A stretch of 64,000 nucleotides of DNA from Cloacibacterium normanense (lineage in GTDB: Bacteria; Bacteroidota; Bacteroidia; Flavobacteriales; Weeksellaceae): contig NZ_PTPZ01000007.1 in the NCBI RefSeq assembly GCF_002943105.1, forward strand, positions 1 to 64,000. The letters are read 5' to 3'. This document shows positions 19,741 through 27,923 of the stretch, piece by piece. How positions within the stretch are numbered: the first letter of the stretch is position 1; each line of letters begins with the position of its first letter. Under the pieces are notes generated by a model. It saw only the letters and a list, made by a program, of their open reading frames with translations. It searched no databases and was not told the DNA's origin. A program made the translations under genes and the position numbers.

Positions 19741-21006
19741 ATGAAATCTACTAATAACCAATTTATCTTTTTATTTATCTTTTTTATCATTGTATATAGC
19801 TTAGGAAGTTTCAGCAAAATACCTTTTGGAGATTGTGTGGGCTATGTTTTAACAACAGAAAAAGGAATATTCATAAAAGAAGCTACTGCAACTTCACACA
19901 TCTTATATATTAATACAGCCATTTTAATTAAAAAATTACTATTTATCGATGGTATTTTAGCAAATAAAATCTTAGTGATTACATCAGGAGCAGCAGTCGT
20001 TTCATTGATATATTTAATTGTATTAGAGATGACCAAAAAACAATTAACATCCTTCATATCTGCTGTGGTTTTTGGCTTCAGTTTTTCTTTTTGGAGAAAT
20101 GCAGAAATTGTGGAGGTATATACTTTTAATGCGGTTTGGATTACACTCTATTATTATTTTGCATTAAAAGCTTACAATAAAAATTCTCCTAAACATCTAT
20201 TCATTTCAAGTATATTTTTAGGGATAAGTTTATGGGCACATATCCAAAACATATTGCTTATTCCTTCTTATTTATTGTTACTTTTTTATTTTAAGAAGAA
20301 AACAAACGCTTACCTTTTTCCTCTATTAGCTTTTTGCATTCTTTTCGGATTGCTTTTTGTGGTAAATATAAGCCAAAACCTATCCTTTCATTCAGTTTTT
20401 ACCTCAGAACAAGGCAATTGGGTATCTAATTCTTTTAAGAAAGATTTATCTACTTATTTATATGATTTTATAAAATCCTTAGGATATTTAATTTATAATT
20501 TCAATCTATTTGTAATTATTGGCATATACGGATTTTATTTACTGTTTACTACTCAACCAAGAATCGCTTGGTTCATATTAACTGCTTCATTAGCTGTTTA
20601 CGGGTTTTCTACATTCTATGCCGTTTCAGATAATTATGTGTTTTTCATTCCTTTCAATATATTATTTGCCATTTTAATAGGAGTTGGACTTTCTAAAATC
20701 CAAAATAAAATAATGTTAAAAAGTTTTAGTTTTATCGCTTTCTTGATTCCTTTATTTTATATTTTCAGTTTTAGCATCGCTCAGCATACAGAAAAAGGAA
20801 AAAATTTTGGTGAATTCAAATCCTATAAAGGAGGGTTGAATTATTACCTTCTACCCTGGATGAATGAAAACGTAGGAATTGTAGAATTTACTCTGGAAAA
20901 TAGAAAAGCTCCCGAAAAAGTTAATTGGATGACTTACAGCGCTATGGAATACATCAACTTATTGAAAACAAAAAACATCCCAGAAGATGAAATAAAAAAA
21001 CATTAA
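19741..21006 (+). CDS. DUF2723-like polytopic membrane protein (GT-C fold candidate)
   Basis: 421 residues with about nine to ten hydrophobic segments. The N-terminal GDCVGYV...TATSHILY and the WRNAEIVEVYTFNA segment resemble the DUF2723 family, in which DSGE and EVY motifs are conserved and whose members are proposed protein O-mannosyltransferase-like GT-C enzymes; here the first acidic motif reads GDC. It ends with a soluble segment of about 60 residues. It may transfer a sugar from a lipid carrier to exported proteins, but that is inference from fold. Shorter than many DUF2723 proteins (~1000 residues), which usually carry extra C-terminal repeats. Confidence 0.65.
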   Translation: MKSTNNQFIFLFIFFIIVYSLGSFSKIPFGDCVGYVLTTEKGIFIKEATATSHILYINTAILIKKLLFIDGILANKILVITSGAAVVSLIYLIVLEMTKKQLTSFISAVVFGFSFSFWRNAEIVEVYTFNAVWITLYYYFALKAYNKNSPKHLFISSIFLGISLWAHIQNILLIPSYLLLLFYFKKKTNAYLFPLLAFCILFGLLFVVNISQNLSFHSVFTSEQGNWVSNSFKKDLSTYLYDFIKSLGYLIYNFNLFVIIGIYGFYLLFTTQPRIAWFILTASLAVYGFSTFYAVSDNYVFFIPFNILFAILIGVGLSKIQNKIMLKSFSFIAFLIPLFYIFSFSIAQHTEKGKNFGEFKSYKGGLNYYLLPWMNENVGIVEFTLENRKAPEKVNWMTYSAMEYINLLKTKNIPEDEIKKH

Positions 21007-21037
21007 AAAAACCGAAGATTATTCTTCGGTTTTTTTC
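21004..21037. terminator. Bidirectional terminator shared by the DUF2723-like gene and THX
   Basis: Arms ACCGAAG (21011-21017) and CTTCGGT (21024-21030), flanked by A7 and a T-run. Because the THX stop codon is at 21019-21021, one arm of the hairpin lies inside the THX coding sequence. Confidence 0.85.
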
Positions 21038-21225
21038 TTTCTAGTAGTTTTTGGCTTTTCTTCAGCTACTTCTTCTTTAGGTTTTGCTGCTTTTTTAGGT
21101 TTTTCAGCTTTTGCTTCCACTTTTGGAGCCGCTACTTTAGATGTTCCAGATTTTCTCGGTCTTGTTTTTCCGTAGCTTCCTGCGGTTACTTTTCCTCTTC
21201 TCGTTTTTTTATCGCCTTTTCCCAT
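21019..21225 (-). CDS. 30S ribosomal protein THX-like protein
   Basis: 68 residues from the ATG at 21225. The N-terminus MGKGDKKTRRGKVTAGSYGK is the hallmark of the THX family of Bacteroidetes, small basic proteins bound to the 30S head. A start 57 bases further upstream is open but encodes hydrophobic residues (YFKFFNFV) foreign to the family. The C-terminal half is a low-complexity Lys/Ala/Pro/Glu tail, longer than in Thermus Thx. Its final codons form one arm of the shared terminator. Confidence 0.88.
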   Translation of the reverse strand: MGKGDKKTRRGKVTAGSYGKTRPRKSGTSKVAAPKVEAKAEKPKKAAKPKEEVAEEKPKTTRKKKTEE

Positions 21226-21318
21226 AAATATTAGTTTTAAATGATTGGTTATTACAAAGTTAAAAAATTTAAAATAGTACACAAATGCATTTTATCATCT
21301 TAAAAATTTAGATTTTTT

Positions 21319-21443
21319 GGGCGTGCCTTTTTATTTTTAGCCACTTCATTCCTTTCCCCAAAAAACAAAAAGTCGGTCTTCACCTACAATTCCTCGTTCC
21401 AAAGCTTTAGCCTGCGCCTACTGCGGGATTTTCGGTTACGCCC
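21319..21443. repeat. GC-rich intergenic element with short inverted ends (candidate dispersed element)
   Basis: A 125-base non-coding segment with about 47% G+C by hand count (59 of 125), against roughly one third around it. It begins GGGCGT and ends ACGCCC, a 6-base terminal inverted repeat. No ORF with credible composition. I recall very similar sequence in intergenic regions of Chryseobacterium-group genomes, which would make it multi-copy; only a search can confirm this. Confidence 0.5.
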
Positions 21444-21519
21444 TCACGCAAAATGCAACGCAGAAAAATAAATTTTATCAAAATTTAAATATTTTTTATT
21501 AATTTACGATAATTATTTA

Positions 21520-21527
21520 TACATTTG
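21520..21527 (+). promoter_or_regulatory. -7 promoter box of the DUF2975 operon
   Basis: TACATTTG, 24 bases upstream of the ATG at 21552; matches TAnnTTTG. Confidence 0.5.
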
Positions 21528-21551
21528 CAATATAATTTTAAAACAAAAATC

Positions 21552-22154
21552 ATGAAACTAATCGGCAAAAACTCTGTCTCTAAGTATTTCAGTTACTTTT
21601 TTTTAGTCCTTTTTTTATTTATTGCTTTTCATTTTATTTATGAAATCATTGGCTTTTCAGTCCTTTATTATAAGTATAAAACAGGAAGCAATATTTTATC
21701 AGACTATTTTCTTCTGGGAAATGATGTTGGTTGGGCAAAAAACGAATACACCAATCCAATAAAAGATGTTCTGAAATTTAAAATTTATTATCCATTCACA
21801 GAACAAAATCTATTAACTGGAATTTACATTAAAAACTTCATTATTAATAGTTTAATTGGCTCTGGCTTTTTTACACTTTTCAGTTTTATATGCTATAAAA
21901 TCACCAATTCTTTAAGTAAAGATTATATATTTAACTTGAAGACAATAAATTTGTTCAAAAAATTGGCTTGGTTAAGCATTCTATTCGTTCCTATTCAAAT
22001 TATCAATTGGTTTTATAATCTAAATTTAAAAATGAGCGCTGATTTATTGTACACTAATTTTATATTTTTAAGCTTAGGAATTATTATATTTTTCATCATC
22101 GCTTTCTTCAAAAAAGGCTACGAACTTCAATCAGAAAACGATCTAACAATTTAA
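21552..22154 (+). CDS. DUF2975 family membrane protein, copy 1
   Basis: 200 residues from the ATG at 21552. The start is fixed by its paralogue downstream, which begins with the same MKLIG-NS-SKY pattern; a start at 21525 would add nine residues and overlap the promoter box. Four transmembrane helices, then the family's closing signature FKKGYELQSENDLTI. In this family the membrane protein is nearly always followed by a small Cro/CI-type regulator, as here. Function unknown; a membrane sensor or regulator partner is a reasonable guess. It is the first of a tandem pair, 11 bases from the next gene. Confidence 0.8.
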   Translation: MKLIGKNSVSKYFSYFFLVLFLFIAFHFIYEIIGFSVLYYKYKTGSNILSDYFLLGNDVGWAKNEYTNPIKDVLKFKIYYPFTEQNLLTGIYIKNFIINSLIGSGFFTLFSFICYKITNSLSKDYIFNLKTINLFKKLAWLSILFVPIQIINWFYNLNLKMSADLLYTNFIFLSLGIIIFFIIAFFKKGYELQSENDLTI

Positions 22155-22165
22155 AATTATAAACT

Positions 22166-22744
22166 ATGAAACTAATAGGACAAAATTCTATTTCAAAATA
22201 TTTAAGTCATTTTTTCTTTATAGGATTTTTAGGATTTTTATTTTATTTACTATATTTTCTATTCGGATTTTTTATTTGTTATTTAAACTACAAAGAAGGT
22301 TTTGAAATCTTTTCCAATACTTTTTTTGTAGAAAAGAAGATATTTACTAGTGGAATTTTTGATTTTTTTACAATAAATTTTCCATTTACAAAAACACCTT
22401 TAATTGAAGCAGTTTATAACATAAGAAGCTTTTTAGGAATTACCATTGGTTTAATTTACTTTATCATTTTTTTCTATTCTTCTTACAGAATAATGAAATT
22501 CTTAGTTAATGATAAAATATTTACAATCAACATAATAAAATGGACTAAAATATTCACAATCAATAATTTAATATTTCTAATATTATTCGTTGTGCTTTGG
22601 TATTTCACTTGGAAGATTATTACATTGGTAGAGCTTATTTTGTACATCTTCACAATAAGTTTTTTTATAATAGTATCACTGTTTGTAATTGAATTTTTAA
22701 AAAAAGGAAATTTAATTCAATCAGAAAACGATTTAACAATTTAG
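22166..22744 (+). CDS. DUF2975 family membrane protein, copy 2
   Basis: 192 residues, four predicted transmembrane helices. It shares the N-terminus (MKLIGQNSISKYLSHFF) and C-terminus (FLKKGNLIQSENDLTI) with the gene just upstream, while the middle is diverged, especially the loop between helices 1 and 2. This is a tandem duplication followed by divergence. Very rich in Phe and Ile. It precedes the regulator gene by 4 bases, so all three genes form one operon. Confidence 0.8.
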   Translation: MKLIGQNSISKYLSHFFFIGFLGFLFYLLYFLFGFFICYLNYKEGFEIFSNTFFVEKKIFTSGIFDFFTINFPFTKTPLIEAVYNIRSFLGITIGLIYFIIFFYSSYRIMKFLVNDKIFTINIIKWTKIFTINNLIFLILFVVLWYFTWKIITLVELILYIFTISFFIIVSLFVIEFLKKGNLIQSENDLTI

Positions 22745-22748
22745 AAAT

Positions 22749-22958
22749 ATGCCAATCATCATCAACCTAGACGTAATGCTTGCGAAACGCAAAATGCAAT
22801 CGCAAGAACTCGCAGAAAAAATTGGCATTACACAAGCCAATCTTTCCATACTAAAAACAGGTAAAGCCAAAGCATTAAAACTTTCGACTTTAGAAGCCAT
22901 TTGCAAAGCTTTGGATTGTCAACCCGCAGATTTATTAGAATATATTCCAGAAAAATAG
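22749..22958 (+). CDS. YozG-like Cro/CI helix-turn-helix regulator
   Basis: 69 residues, a single HTH domain: VMLAKRKMQSQELAEKIGIT, then the recognition helix QANLSILKTGKAKAL and the closing LEAICKALDCQPADLLEY. This is the HTH_26/YozG type that accompanies DUF2975 membrane proteins. It probably controls its own operon; no clear palindrome was found at the 21520 promoter. The pairing suggests that the membrane proteins modulate it, by analogy with other membrane-protein/HTH pairs. Confidence 0.88.
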   Translation: MPIIINLDVMLAKRKMQSQELAEKIGITQANLSILKTGKAKALKLSTLEAICKALDCQPADLLEYIPEK

Positions 22959-22984
22959 TTTTTAATCCGCAAAAAAACTTCTAT

Positions 22985-23007
22985 AATCTCACTTCCATCT
23001 TCCATCC
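22985..23007. repeat. CTTCCATC direct repeats
   Basis: Two to three imperfect copies of CTTCCATC in the gap before aspS. Belongs to the same GAAGT/ACTTC-type low-complexity repeats seen at 29725-29756 and 45394-45424. A TATCTTTG box (about 23019-23026) follows and may be the aspS promoter. Confidence 0.55.
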
Positions 23008-23090
23008 TAAAATCTTATCTTTGCAACCTAATTTTTGGGAATTAGGAGATTATATATTCCTCAAATTTTGAAATTGAATTTCATAATTTG

Positions 23091-23133
23091 AAATATCTAA
23101 AATCTAAAATCTAAAATCTAAAATCTAAAAAAA
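23091..23133. repeat. AAAATCT tandem repeat before aspS
   Basis: Five near-perfect copies of the 7-base unit (AATCTAA register) that end directly at the aspS ATG (23134), so the repeat occupies the place of the ribosome binding site. Confidence 0.85.
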
Positions 23134-24882
23134 ATGTTCAGAACGCACACTAACGGAGAACTTACACTCAAAAATCTTAATGAAAAAGTTACACTTTCTG
23201 GCTGGGTACAAACCATCAGAGACAAAGGTTTTATGGTTTGGATAGATTTGCGAGACCGTTACGGAATTACTCAATTGGTTTTCGATGCAGACAGAACTTC
23301 GGCAGAAATTCTAGAAAATGCGAAAAAACTCGGTCGTGAATTTGTGATTCAGGCAGAAGGAACCGTAATTGAACGTGCTTCTAAAAATCCAAAAATCCCA
23401 ACTGGAGAAATTGAAATTTTAGTAGAAAAACTTACGATTCTCAATAGCGCAGAATTGCCGCCTTTCACCATCGAAGACGAAACTGATGGCGGCGAAGAAT
23501 TGAGAATGAAATACAGATATTTAGACATCCGTAGAAATCCTGTGAAAGACAAACTGATTTTCCGTCACAAAATGGCGCAAAAAGTTAGAAATTATCTGTC
23601 AGATAAAGGATTTATCGAAGTAGAAACGCCAGTTTTGATAAAATCTACTCCAGAAGGAGCGAGAGATTTTGTGGTACCAAGCAGAATGAATCAAGGGCAA
23701 TTTTATGCACTTCCACAATCTCCACAAACTTTCAAACAACTCTTAATGGTTGGTGGAATGGACAGATATTTCCAAATTGTGAAATGTTTCCGCGACGAAG
23801 ATTTGCGTGCAGACCGTCAACCAGAATTTACCCAAATTGACTGCGAAATGGCGTTTGTAGAACAAGAAGATGTTCTAGAAATTTTCGAAGGAATGACGGC
23901 GCATTTATTGAAAGACATCACTGGAAAAGAATTTGGTAAATTCCCAAGAATGACTTTCGATGAAGCGATGAGAACCTACGGAAACGACAAACCAGACATA
24001 AGATTCGGAATGAAATTCGTGGAAGTAAATGAATTGGTAAAAGGAAAAGATTTCAAAATATTTGATGAAGCAGAATTGGTAGTTGGGATTAATGTAGAAG
24101 GTTGTGCAGATTATACAAGAAAACAAATTGATGAATTAATCGATTGGGTAAAACGTCCACAAATTGGAGCAACAGGAATGGTTTGGATTAAATTCCAAAA
24201 TGACGGTGTTATCACTTCATCTGTCAATAAATTTTATTCTGAAGAAGATTTAAAGAAAATTGTAGAAAAATTCGGCGCAAAACAAGGAGATTTAATTTTC
24301 TTAATGAGCGGAAACGCCAATAAGGTGAGAACTCAACTTTCCGCTTTAAGAATGGAACTCGGGAACAGATTAGGTTTAAGAAAAGGCAATGAATTTGCTC
24401 CACTTTGGGTAATAGATTTTCCGCTTTTAGAATGGGACGAAGAAACTGGAAGATATCACGCAATGCACCATCCTTTTACCTCGCCAAAACCTGAAGATGT
24501 ACACTTGTTAGAAACCGAACCAGGAAAAGCAAGAGCCAATGCTTATGATATGGTGCTGAACGGAAACGAAATTGGCGGTGGTTCTGTAAGAATTTTCAAT
24601 AAAGAATTGCAGAGCAAAATGTTTGATTTGTTAGGTTTTTCTAAAGAAGAAGCAGAAGCGCAGTTTGGTTTCTTGATGAATGCTTTCAAATTCGGAGCGC
24701 CTCCTCACGCTGGATTGGCTTTTGGTTTTGATAGATTAGTTGCCATTCTCGACGGAAACGAAGTAATTAGAGATTACATTGCTTTCCCGAAAAATAATTC
24801 TGGACGAGATGTAATGATTGATGCACCAAGCCCGATTGCCAATGAGCAACTTGATGAATTAGCATTGAAAGTGAATTTGTAA
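23134..24882 (+). CDS. aspS: Aspartyl-tRNA synthetase
   Basis: 582 residues, the bacterial type. The N-terminal OB-fold anticodon domain (about 1-110, with [21 protein letters not shown]) is followed by class II motif 1, motif 2 ([18 protein letters not shown]) and motif 3 ([13 protein letters not shown]). The inserted GAD-like domain lies between (about 285-420). Charges tRNA-Asp. The coding frame starts directly after a tandem AAAATCT repeat, and a 15-bp terminator hairpin follows the stop. Confidence 0.97.
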   Translation: MFRTHTNGELTLKNLNEKVTLSGWVQTIRDKGFMVWIDLRDRYGITQLVFDADRTSAEILENAKKLGREFVIQAEGTVIERASKNPKIPTGEIEILVEKLTILNSAELPPFTIEDETDGGEELRMKYRYLDIRRNPVKDKLIFRHKMAQKVRNYLSDKGFIEVETPVLIKSTPEGARDFVVPSRMNQGQFYALPQSPQTFKQLLMVGGMDRYFQIVKCFRDEDLRADRQPEFTQIDCEMAFVEQEDVLEIFEGMTAHLLKDITGKEFGKFPRMTFDEAMRTYGNDKPDIRFGMKFVEVNELVKGKDFKIFDEAELVVGINVEGCADYTRKQIDELIDWVKRPQIGATGMVWIKFQNDGVITSSVNKFYSEEDLKKIVEKFGAKQGDLIFLMSGNANKVRTQLSALRMELGNRLGLRKGNEFAPLWVIDFPLLEWDEETGRYHAMHHPFTSPKPEDVHLLETEPGKARANAYDMVLNGNEIGGGSVRIFNKELQSKMFDLLGFSKEEAEAQFGFLMNAFKFGAPPHAGLAFGFDRLVAILDGNEVIRDYIAFPKNNSGRDVMIDAPSPIANEQLDELALKVNL

Positions 24883-24890
24883 AAATATAC

Positions 24891-24923
24891 AATCCTTAAA
24901 GGTTTCTAAAACCTTTAAGGATT
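24891..24923 (+). terminator. Terminator of aspS
   Basis: Perfect 15-bp stem AATCCTTAAAGGTTT / AAACCTTTAAGGATT with a 3-base loop, then A-rich sequence rather than a clean T-run; the next hairpin at 24946 provides the T-run. Confidence 0.75.
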
Positions 24924-24945
24924 TAAAAAAATAATTTATACATTA

Positions 24946-24972
24946 GAGCGAGGTTTTTCCCTCGCTTTTTTT
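24946..24972 (+). terminator. Terminator upstream of fic (copy 1)
   Basis: Stem AGCGAGG / CCTCGCT followed by T7. The 16 bases ATTAGAGCGAGGTTTT are identical to those of the terminator after fic (26021-26036). Confidence 0.85.
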
Positions 24973-24986
24973 ATTTATCAATATTA

Positions 24987-25028
24987 TTAACATCGGATAA
25001 AACTAAAATTAAATACATCCGATATTAA
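24987..25028. promoter_or_regulatory. Putative fic operator (12-bp inverted repeat)
   Basis: Arms TTAACATCGGAT (24987-24998) and ATCCGATATTAA (25017-25028) are complementary at 11 of 12 positions. The right arm falls where the -33 element would be relative to the -7 box at 25040. A similar pair of arms lies inside the gene at 25349-25388. Confidence 0.65.
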
Positions 25029-25039
25029 GAAAAATTTCT

Positions 25040-25047
25040 TACCTTTG
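25040..25047 (+). promoter_or_regulatory. -7 promoter box of fic
   Basis: TACCTTTG ends 4 bases before the fic ATG, so transcription should begin at or within a base or two of the start codon (leaderless mRNA). Confidence 0.6.
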
Positions 25048-25051
25048 CCCA

Positions 25052-26011
25052 ATGAATTGGCAAAATTATCCTTATCACTTTGAAGGTTTAGAGAAACATC
25101 TCGAAAGAATTCTGCAAAAAAAAGCAGAATTGGATAAATTACGTCCAATTCCGAGTTATGCTGTGAAAAGCATCAAAGAAAGTTTAATGCTAGAATGGAC
25201 GTATAATTCTAACAGCATCGAAGGAAATACTTTGACACTTCACGAAACAAAAATGGTAATTGAAGAAGGTTTCACCATCAAAGGAAAATCTTTGAGAGAA
25301 CATTTCGAAGCGATAAATCATCAGGAAGCCATCGAATTTGTAGAGTCATTAATATCGGATAAACAAAATTTAAACAAAACCGATATTATGAGAGTTCATT
25401 ATTTGGTTTTACAAAAAATTGAAAAAGATTTTGCTGGAATGTTCAGAACTTCTGGTGTAAGAATTTCTGGAGCAAATTTTACTCCACCAAACGCTTTTAA
25501 AGTAGATGAACTGGTAACAGAATTAATCGACTGGGCAAATTCTTCAGATATAAATATTATTATAAAAGCGGCAATTTTTCACCACAGATTTGTTTGGATT
25601 CATCCGTTTTTCGATGGAAATGGTAGAACTGTACGTTTGATTTTCAATCTTTTATTAATGAGAGAAGGATTTCCTCCTGCAATTATCCTCAAAAATGACA
25701 GAAAAAAATATTATGATGCTTTAAACTTAGCAAATAATGGAGATTATTCTAAAATTTTATTATTAGTTCTTCAAGCTTTGGAGAGAAGTTTAGACATTTA
25801 TTTAGGTTCTCTTAATAATACGTATGACAATTATCGTCCGATTTCTAATATTGTAGAAGAAGAAAGACTTCCTTATGGACAAGAATATGTAAGTTTATTG
25901 GCTAGAAAGGGAAAAATAGACGCTTTCAAGGAAGGTAGAAATTGGCTTACAACCAAAGAAGCTGTTCTAGATTACATAGAAAAGCGAGAAAGAAAAAGAA
26001 AATTAAATTGA
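25052..26011 (+). CDS. Fic family AMPylase-type protein with C-terminal DNA-binding-like domain
   Basis: 319 residues. The Fic core motif HPFFDGNGRTVR (184-195) is intact, with catalytic His184. The N-terminal helix has SNSIEG (S53-xxx-E57-G58), the self-inhibitory motif of class II Fic enzymes. The C-terminal ~40 residues (YVSLLARKGKIDAFKEGRNWLTT, in pieces YVSLLARKGKID and GRNWLTTKEA) look like an excisionase/MerR-type helix-turn-helix. It would transfer AMP (or another nucleotide group) to a protein target, with possible DNA binding. No antitoxin gene adjoins it. It is flanked by near-identical terminators and has inverted repeats both at its promoter and inside it. Confidence 0.9.
   Translation: MNWQNYPYHFEGLEKHLERILQKKAELDKLRPIPSYAVKSIKESLMLEWTYNSNSIEGNTLTLHETKMVIEEGFTIKGKSLREHFEAINHQEAIEFVESLISDKQNLNKTDIMRVHYLVLQKIEKDFAGMFRTSGVRISGANFTPPNAFKVDELVTELIDWANSSDINIIIKAAIFHHRFVWIHPFFDGNGRTVRLIFNLLLMREGFPPAIILKNDRKKYYDALNLANNGDYSKILLLVLQALERSLDIYLGSLNNTYDNYRPISNIVEEERLPYGQEYVSLLARKGKIDAFKEGRNWLTTKEAVLDYIEKRERKRKLN
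25349..25388. promoter_or_regulatory. Second putative fic operator, inside the coding sequence
   Basis: Arms TAATATCGG (in 25349-25360) and CCGATATTA (25380-25388) are a perfect 9-bp inverted repeat. The CGG-to-CCG span is 27 bases here and 28 at the promoter copy, and the spacers are similarly A-rich. Confidence 0.45.
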
Positions 26012-26024
26012 TTTTTATAAATTA

Positions 26025-26050
26025 GAGCGAGGTTTTCTCCTCGCTTTTTT
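26025..26050 (+). terminator. Terminator of fic (copy 2)
   Basis: Stem AGCGAGG / CCTCGCT followed by T6; near-identical to the hairpin before fic at 24946-24972. Confidence 0.88.
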
Positions 26051-26121
26051 GGAAATTAAACGATTATTTGATTTCTGATATATTTCAGTTTAAAAATATT
26101 ATTCACGCAATAGCAATAGCG

Positions 26122-26129
26122 TAACTTTG
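26122..26129 (+). promoter_or_regulatory. -7 promoter box of the AspT-type transporter
   Basis: TAACTTTG, 21 bases before the ATG at 26151. Confidence 0.55.
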
Positions 26130-26150
26130 CACTACTAAAAAACTATTATT

Positions 26151-27839
26151 ATGTTCGAGTGGCTTAAAACCTTACTTTTCCCAACTGAAGACCCAAGTGT
26201 AATTCAATCATTAGTTACCATAATGCTTGCAATAGGTACTGGAGTTTTCTTTGGAAGATTGAAAATGGGCAAAATTACCTTCGGTGTTTCTGCAGTAATG
26301 TTTACTGGATTAATCTTGGGGCATTTGGGCTATAGAATGAATGAAAAAATATTCGATTTCATTAGAGATTTCGGTTTGATTTTGTTTGTTTATGGTATCG
26401 GATTACAAGTAGGACCATCATTCTTTTCTTCTTTTAGAAATGAAGGTTTAAAGTTTAATATTCTAGCTGTTTCTACAGTTTTATTCGGAGGATTCATCAC
26501 TTTTCTACTCTTTAAATTCACAGGAGTGAGCATAGAAAACTTAGTGGGAATTATGAGTGGCGCTGTAACCAATACACCAGGTTTAGGAGCTGCTAAAAAT
26601 ACCATTGTAGAATTAAAAAATCAGTTTCCAGATAAAACATTTGACGACCCAACAATTGGTTACGCCATCACTTATCCTTTAGGTGTTTTTGGAATCATTG
26701 GCGTCATTATTTTATCTAAAGTTCTTCTAAAAATTCATCCTGATGTAGAAATGAGAAAATTCAGAATGAATAAAATTAATCGCGAAGAACCATTAGTTCA
26801 CAAAAAACTAAGAGTTACAAATCCTCAATATTTTGGAATTCCATTAGGTGAAGTAATTAGCAACATAGGATATGATATTGTAGTGTCTAGATTAAAACAC
26901 AGTGGCGAGGTTTCTGTTTTTTCGCCAAAATTAGACACAGAACTTCAAGACAGAGACGTACTGATGATTGTAGGAAAAGAAGCCGATTTAGAAGACTTCA
27001 TCAAAAAAGTAGGAAGACCTTCTACTGACTCTTTCATAGAATCTGATTCTGACATTAACAAGAAAAATATTTTCGTAACCAAACCTTCTGCCGTTCACAA
27101 AACACTCTCAGATTTAGACTTGTACAATGCTTATGATGTAAAAGTAACTAGAGTTTTCAGAGCCGGGAAAGAGATGATTCCTAGACCAAGTTTAGAACTT
27201 TTCTACGGAGATATTTTGAGAGTTATTGGTACTGACCAAGGTATTAAAGAAGCAGAAAAAATTATTGGTAATCAAGAGAAAAAATTAATAGAACCAGATT
27301 TCTTATCTCTTTTCGGAGGTTTATTAATCGGGATTATCGTAGGTTCTATTCCGTTAGTGATTCCTGGTTTACCAATTCCATTAAAATTAGGATTTGCAGC
27401 AGGACCACTTATTGTAGCATTACTTATTTCTAGATATGGTGGTATTTCTTTCATTCACTCTTATATCAATAACGGAGCGACTTATTTCATGAAAGATTTA
27501 GGAATTTGCTTATTCTTTGCAGCAGTAGGTATTCATGCAGGAGAAGGATTTTATGAAAATTTCATCAAATATAACGGTTGGCTATGGATTTTATATGGTT
27601 CTGCAGTAACTTTCATTCCATTAATTCTGATGGTGATTGTAGGAAGATTTTTCTTAAAAATCAATTATTTACAATTGGTAGGAATTATGAGCGGAAGTTA
27701 TACAGACCCAGCTGCATTATCATTCAGTACTAATTATTTAGATTCTGACATTCCAATCCAAAGTTACGCGCAAGTTTATCCTTTGGTTACCATTGCCAGA
27801 ATTTTTACCGCAAGTTTATTAATCTTGCTATTGACTTAA
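26151..27839 (+). CDS. AspT/YidE-type transporter with two RCK_C domains
   Basis: 562 residues. Two homologous membrane halves (about 15-190 and 385-560), each with about five helices and related glycine-rich motifs (GIMSGAVTNTPGLGAA in the first, GIMSGSYTDPAALSF in the second), flank a cytosolic middle with two TrkA C-terminal (RCK_C) modules (about 220-300 and 305-375). This is the aspartate:alanine exchanger architecture also seen in E. coli YidE and YbjL. The substrate is not predictable from sequence. Monocistronic, with its own promoter and a terminator shared with yajC. Confidence 0.88.
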   Translation: MFEWLKTLLFPTEDPSVIQSLVTIMLAIGTGVFFGRLKMGKITFGVSAVMFTGLILGHLGYRMNEKIFDFIRDFGLILFVYGIGLQVGPSFFSSFRNEGLKFNILAVSTVLFGGFITFLLFKFTGVSIENLVGIMSGAVTNTPGLGAAKNTIVELKNQFPDKTFDDPTIGYAITYPLGVFGIIGVIILSKVLLKIHPDVEMRKFRMNKINREEPLVHKKLRVTNPQYFGIPLGEVISNIGYDIVVSRLKHSGEVSVFSPKLDTELQDRDVLMIVGKEADLEDFIKKVGRPSTDSFIESDSDINKKNIFVTKPSAVHKTLSDLDLYNAYDVKVTRVFRAGKEMIPRPSLELFYGDILRVIGTDQGIKEAEKIIGNQEKKLIEPDFLSLFGGLLIGIIVGSIPLVIPGLPIPLKLGFAAGPLIVALLISRYGGISFIHSYINNGATYFMKDLGICLFFAAVGIHAGEGFYENFIKYNGWLWILYGSAVTFIPLILMVIVGRFFLKINYLQLVGIMSGSYTDPAALSFSTNYLDSDIPIQSYAQVYPLVTIARIFTASLLILLLT

Positions 27840-27862
27840 AAATTAATCTTTGACCCAATAAA

Positions 27863-27894
27863 AAAAATTCCATCAATAATTTGATGGAATTTTT
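27863..27894. terminator. Bidirectional terminator between the AspT-type gene and yajC
   Basis: Arms AATTCCATCAA / TTGATGGAATT with a 4-base loop, A-run on one side and T-run on the other; serves both converging transcripts. Confidence 0.85.
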
Positions 27895-27923
27895 ATTTTA
27901 TAAAAGTTCTAAATTTTTTAGAA

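Noticed and set aside
21283-21551. tRNA or structured RNA gene in the gap with the GC-rich element
   Set aside because: No cloverleaf, T-loop GTTCGA motif or CCA end was found; it looks like a dispersed element instead.
25052-26011. Fic as a toxin with an adjacent antitoxin (FicTA)
   Set aside because: The inhibitory helix motif is within the same protein (class II), and no small partner gene adjoins.
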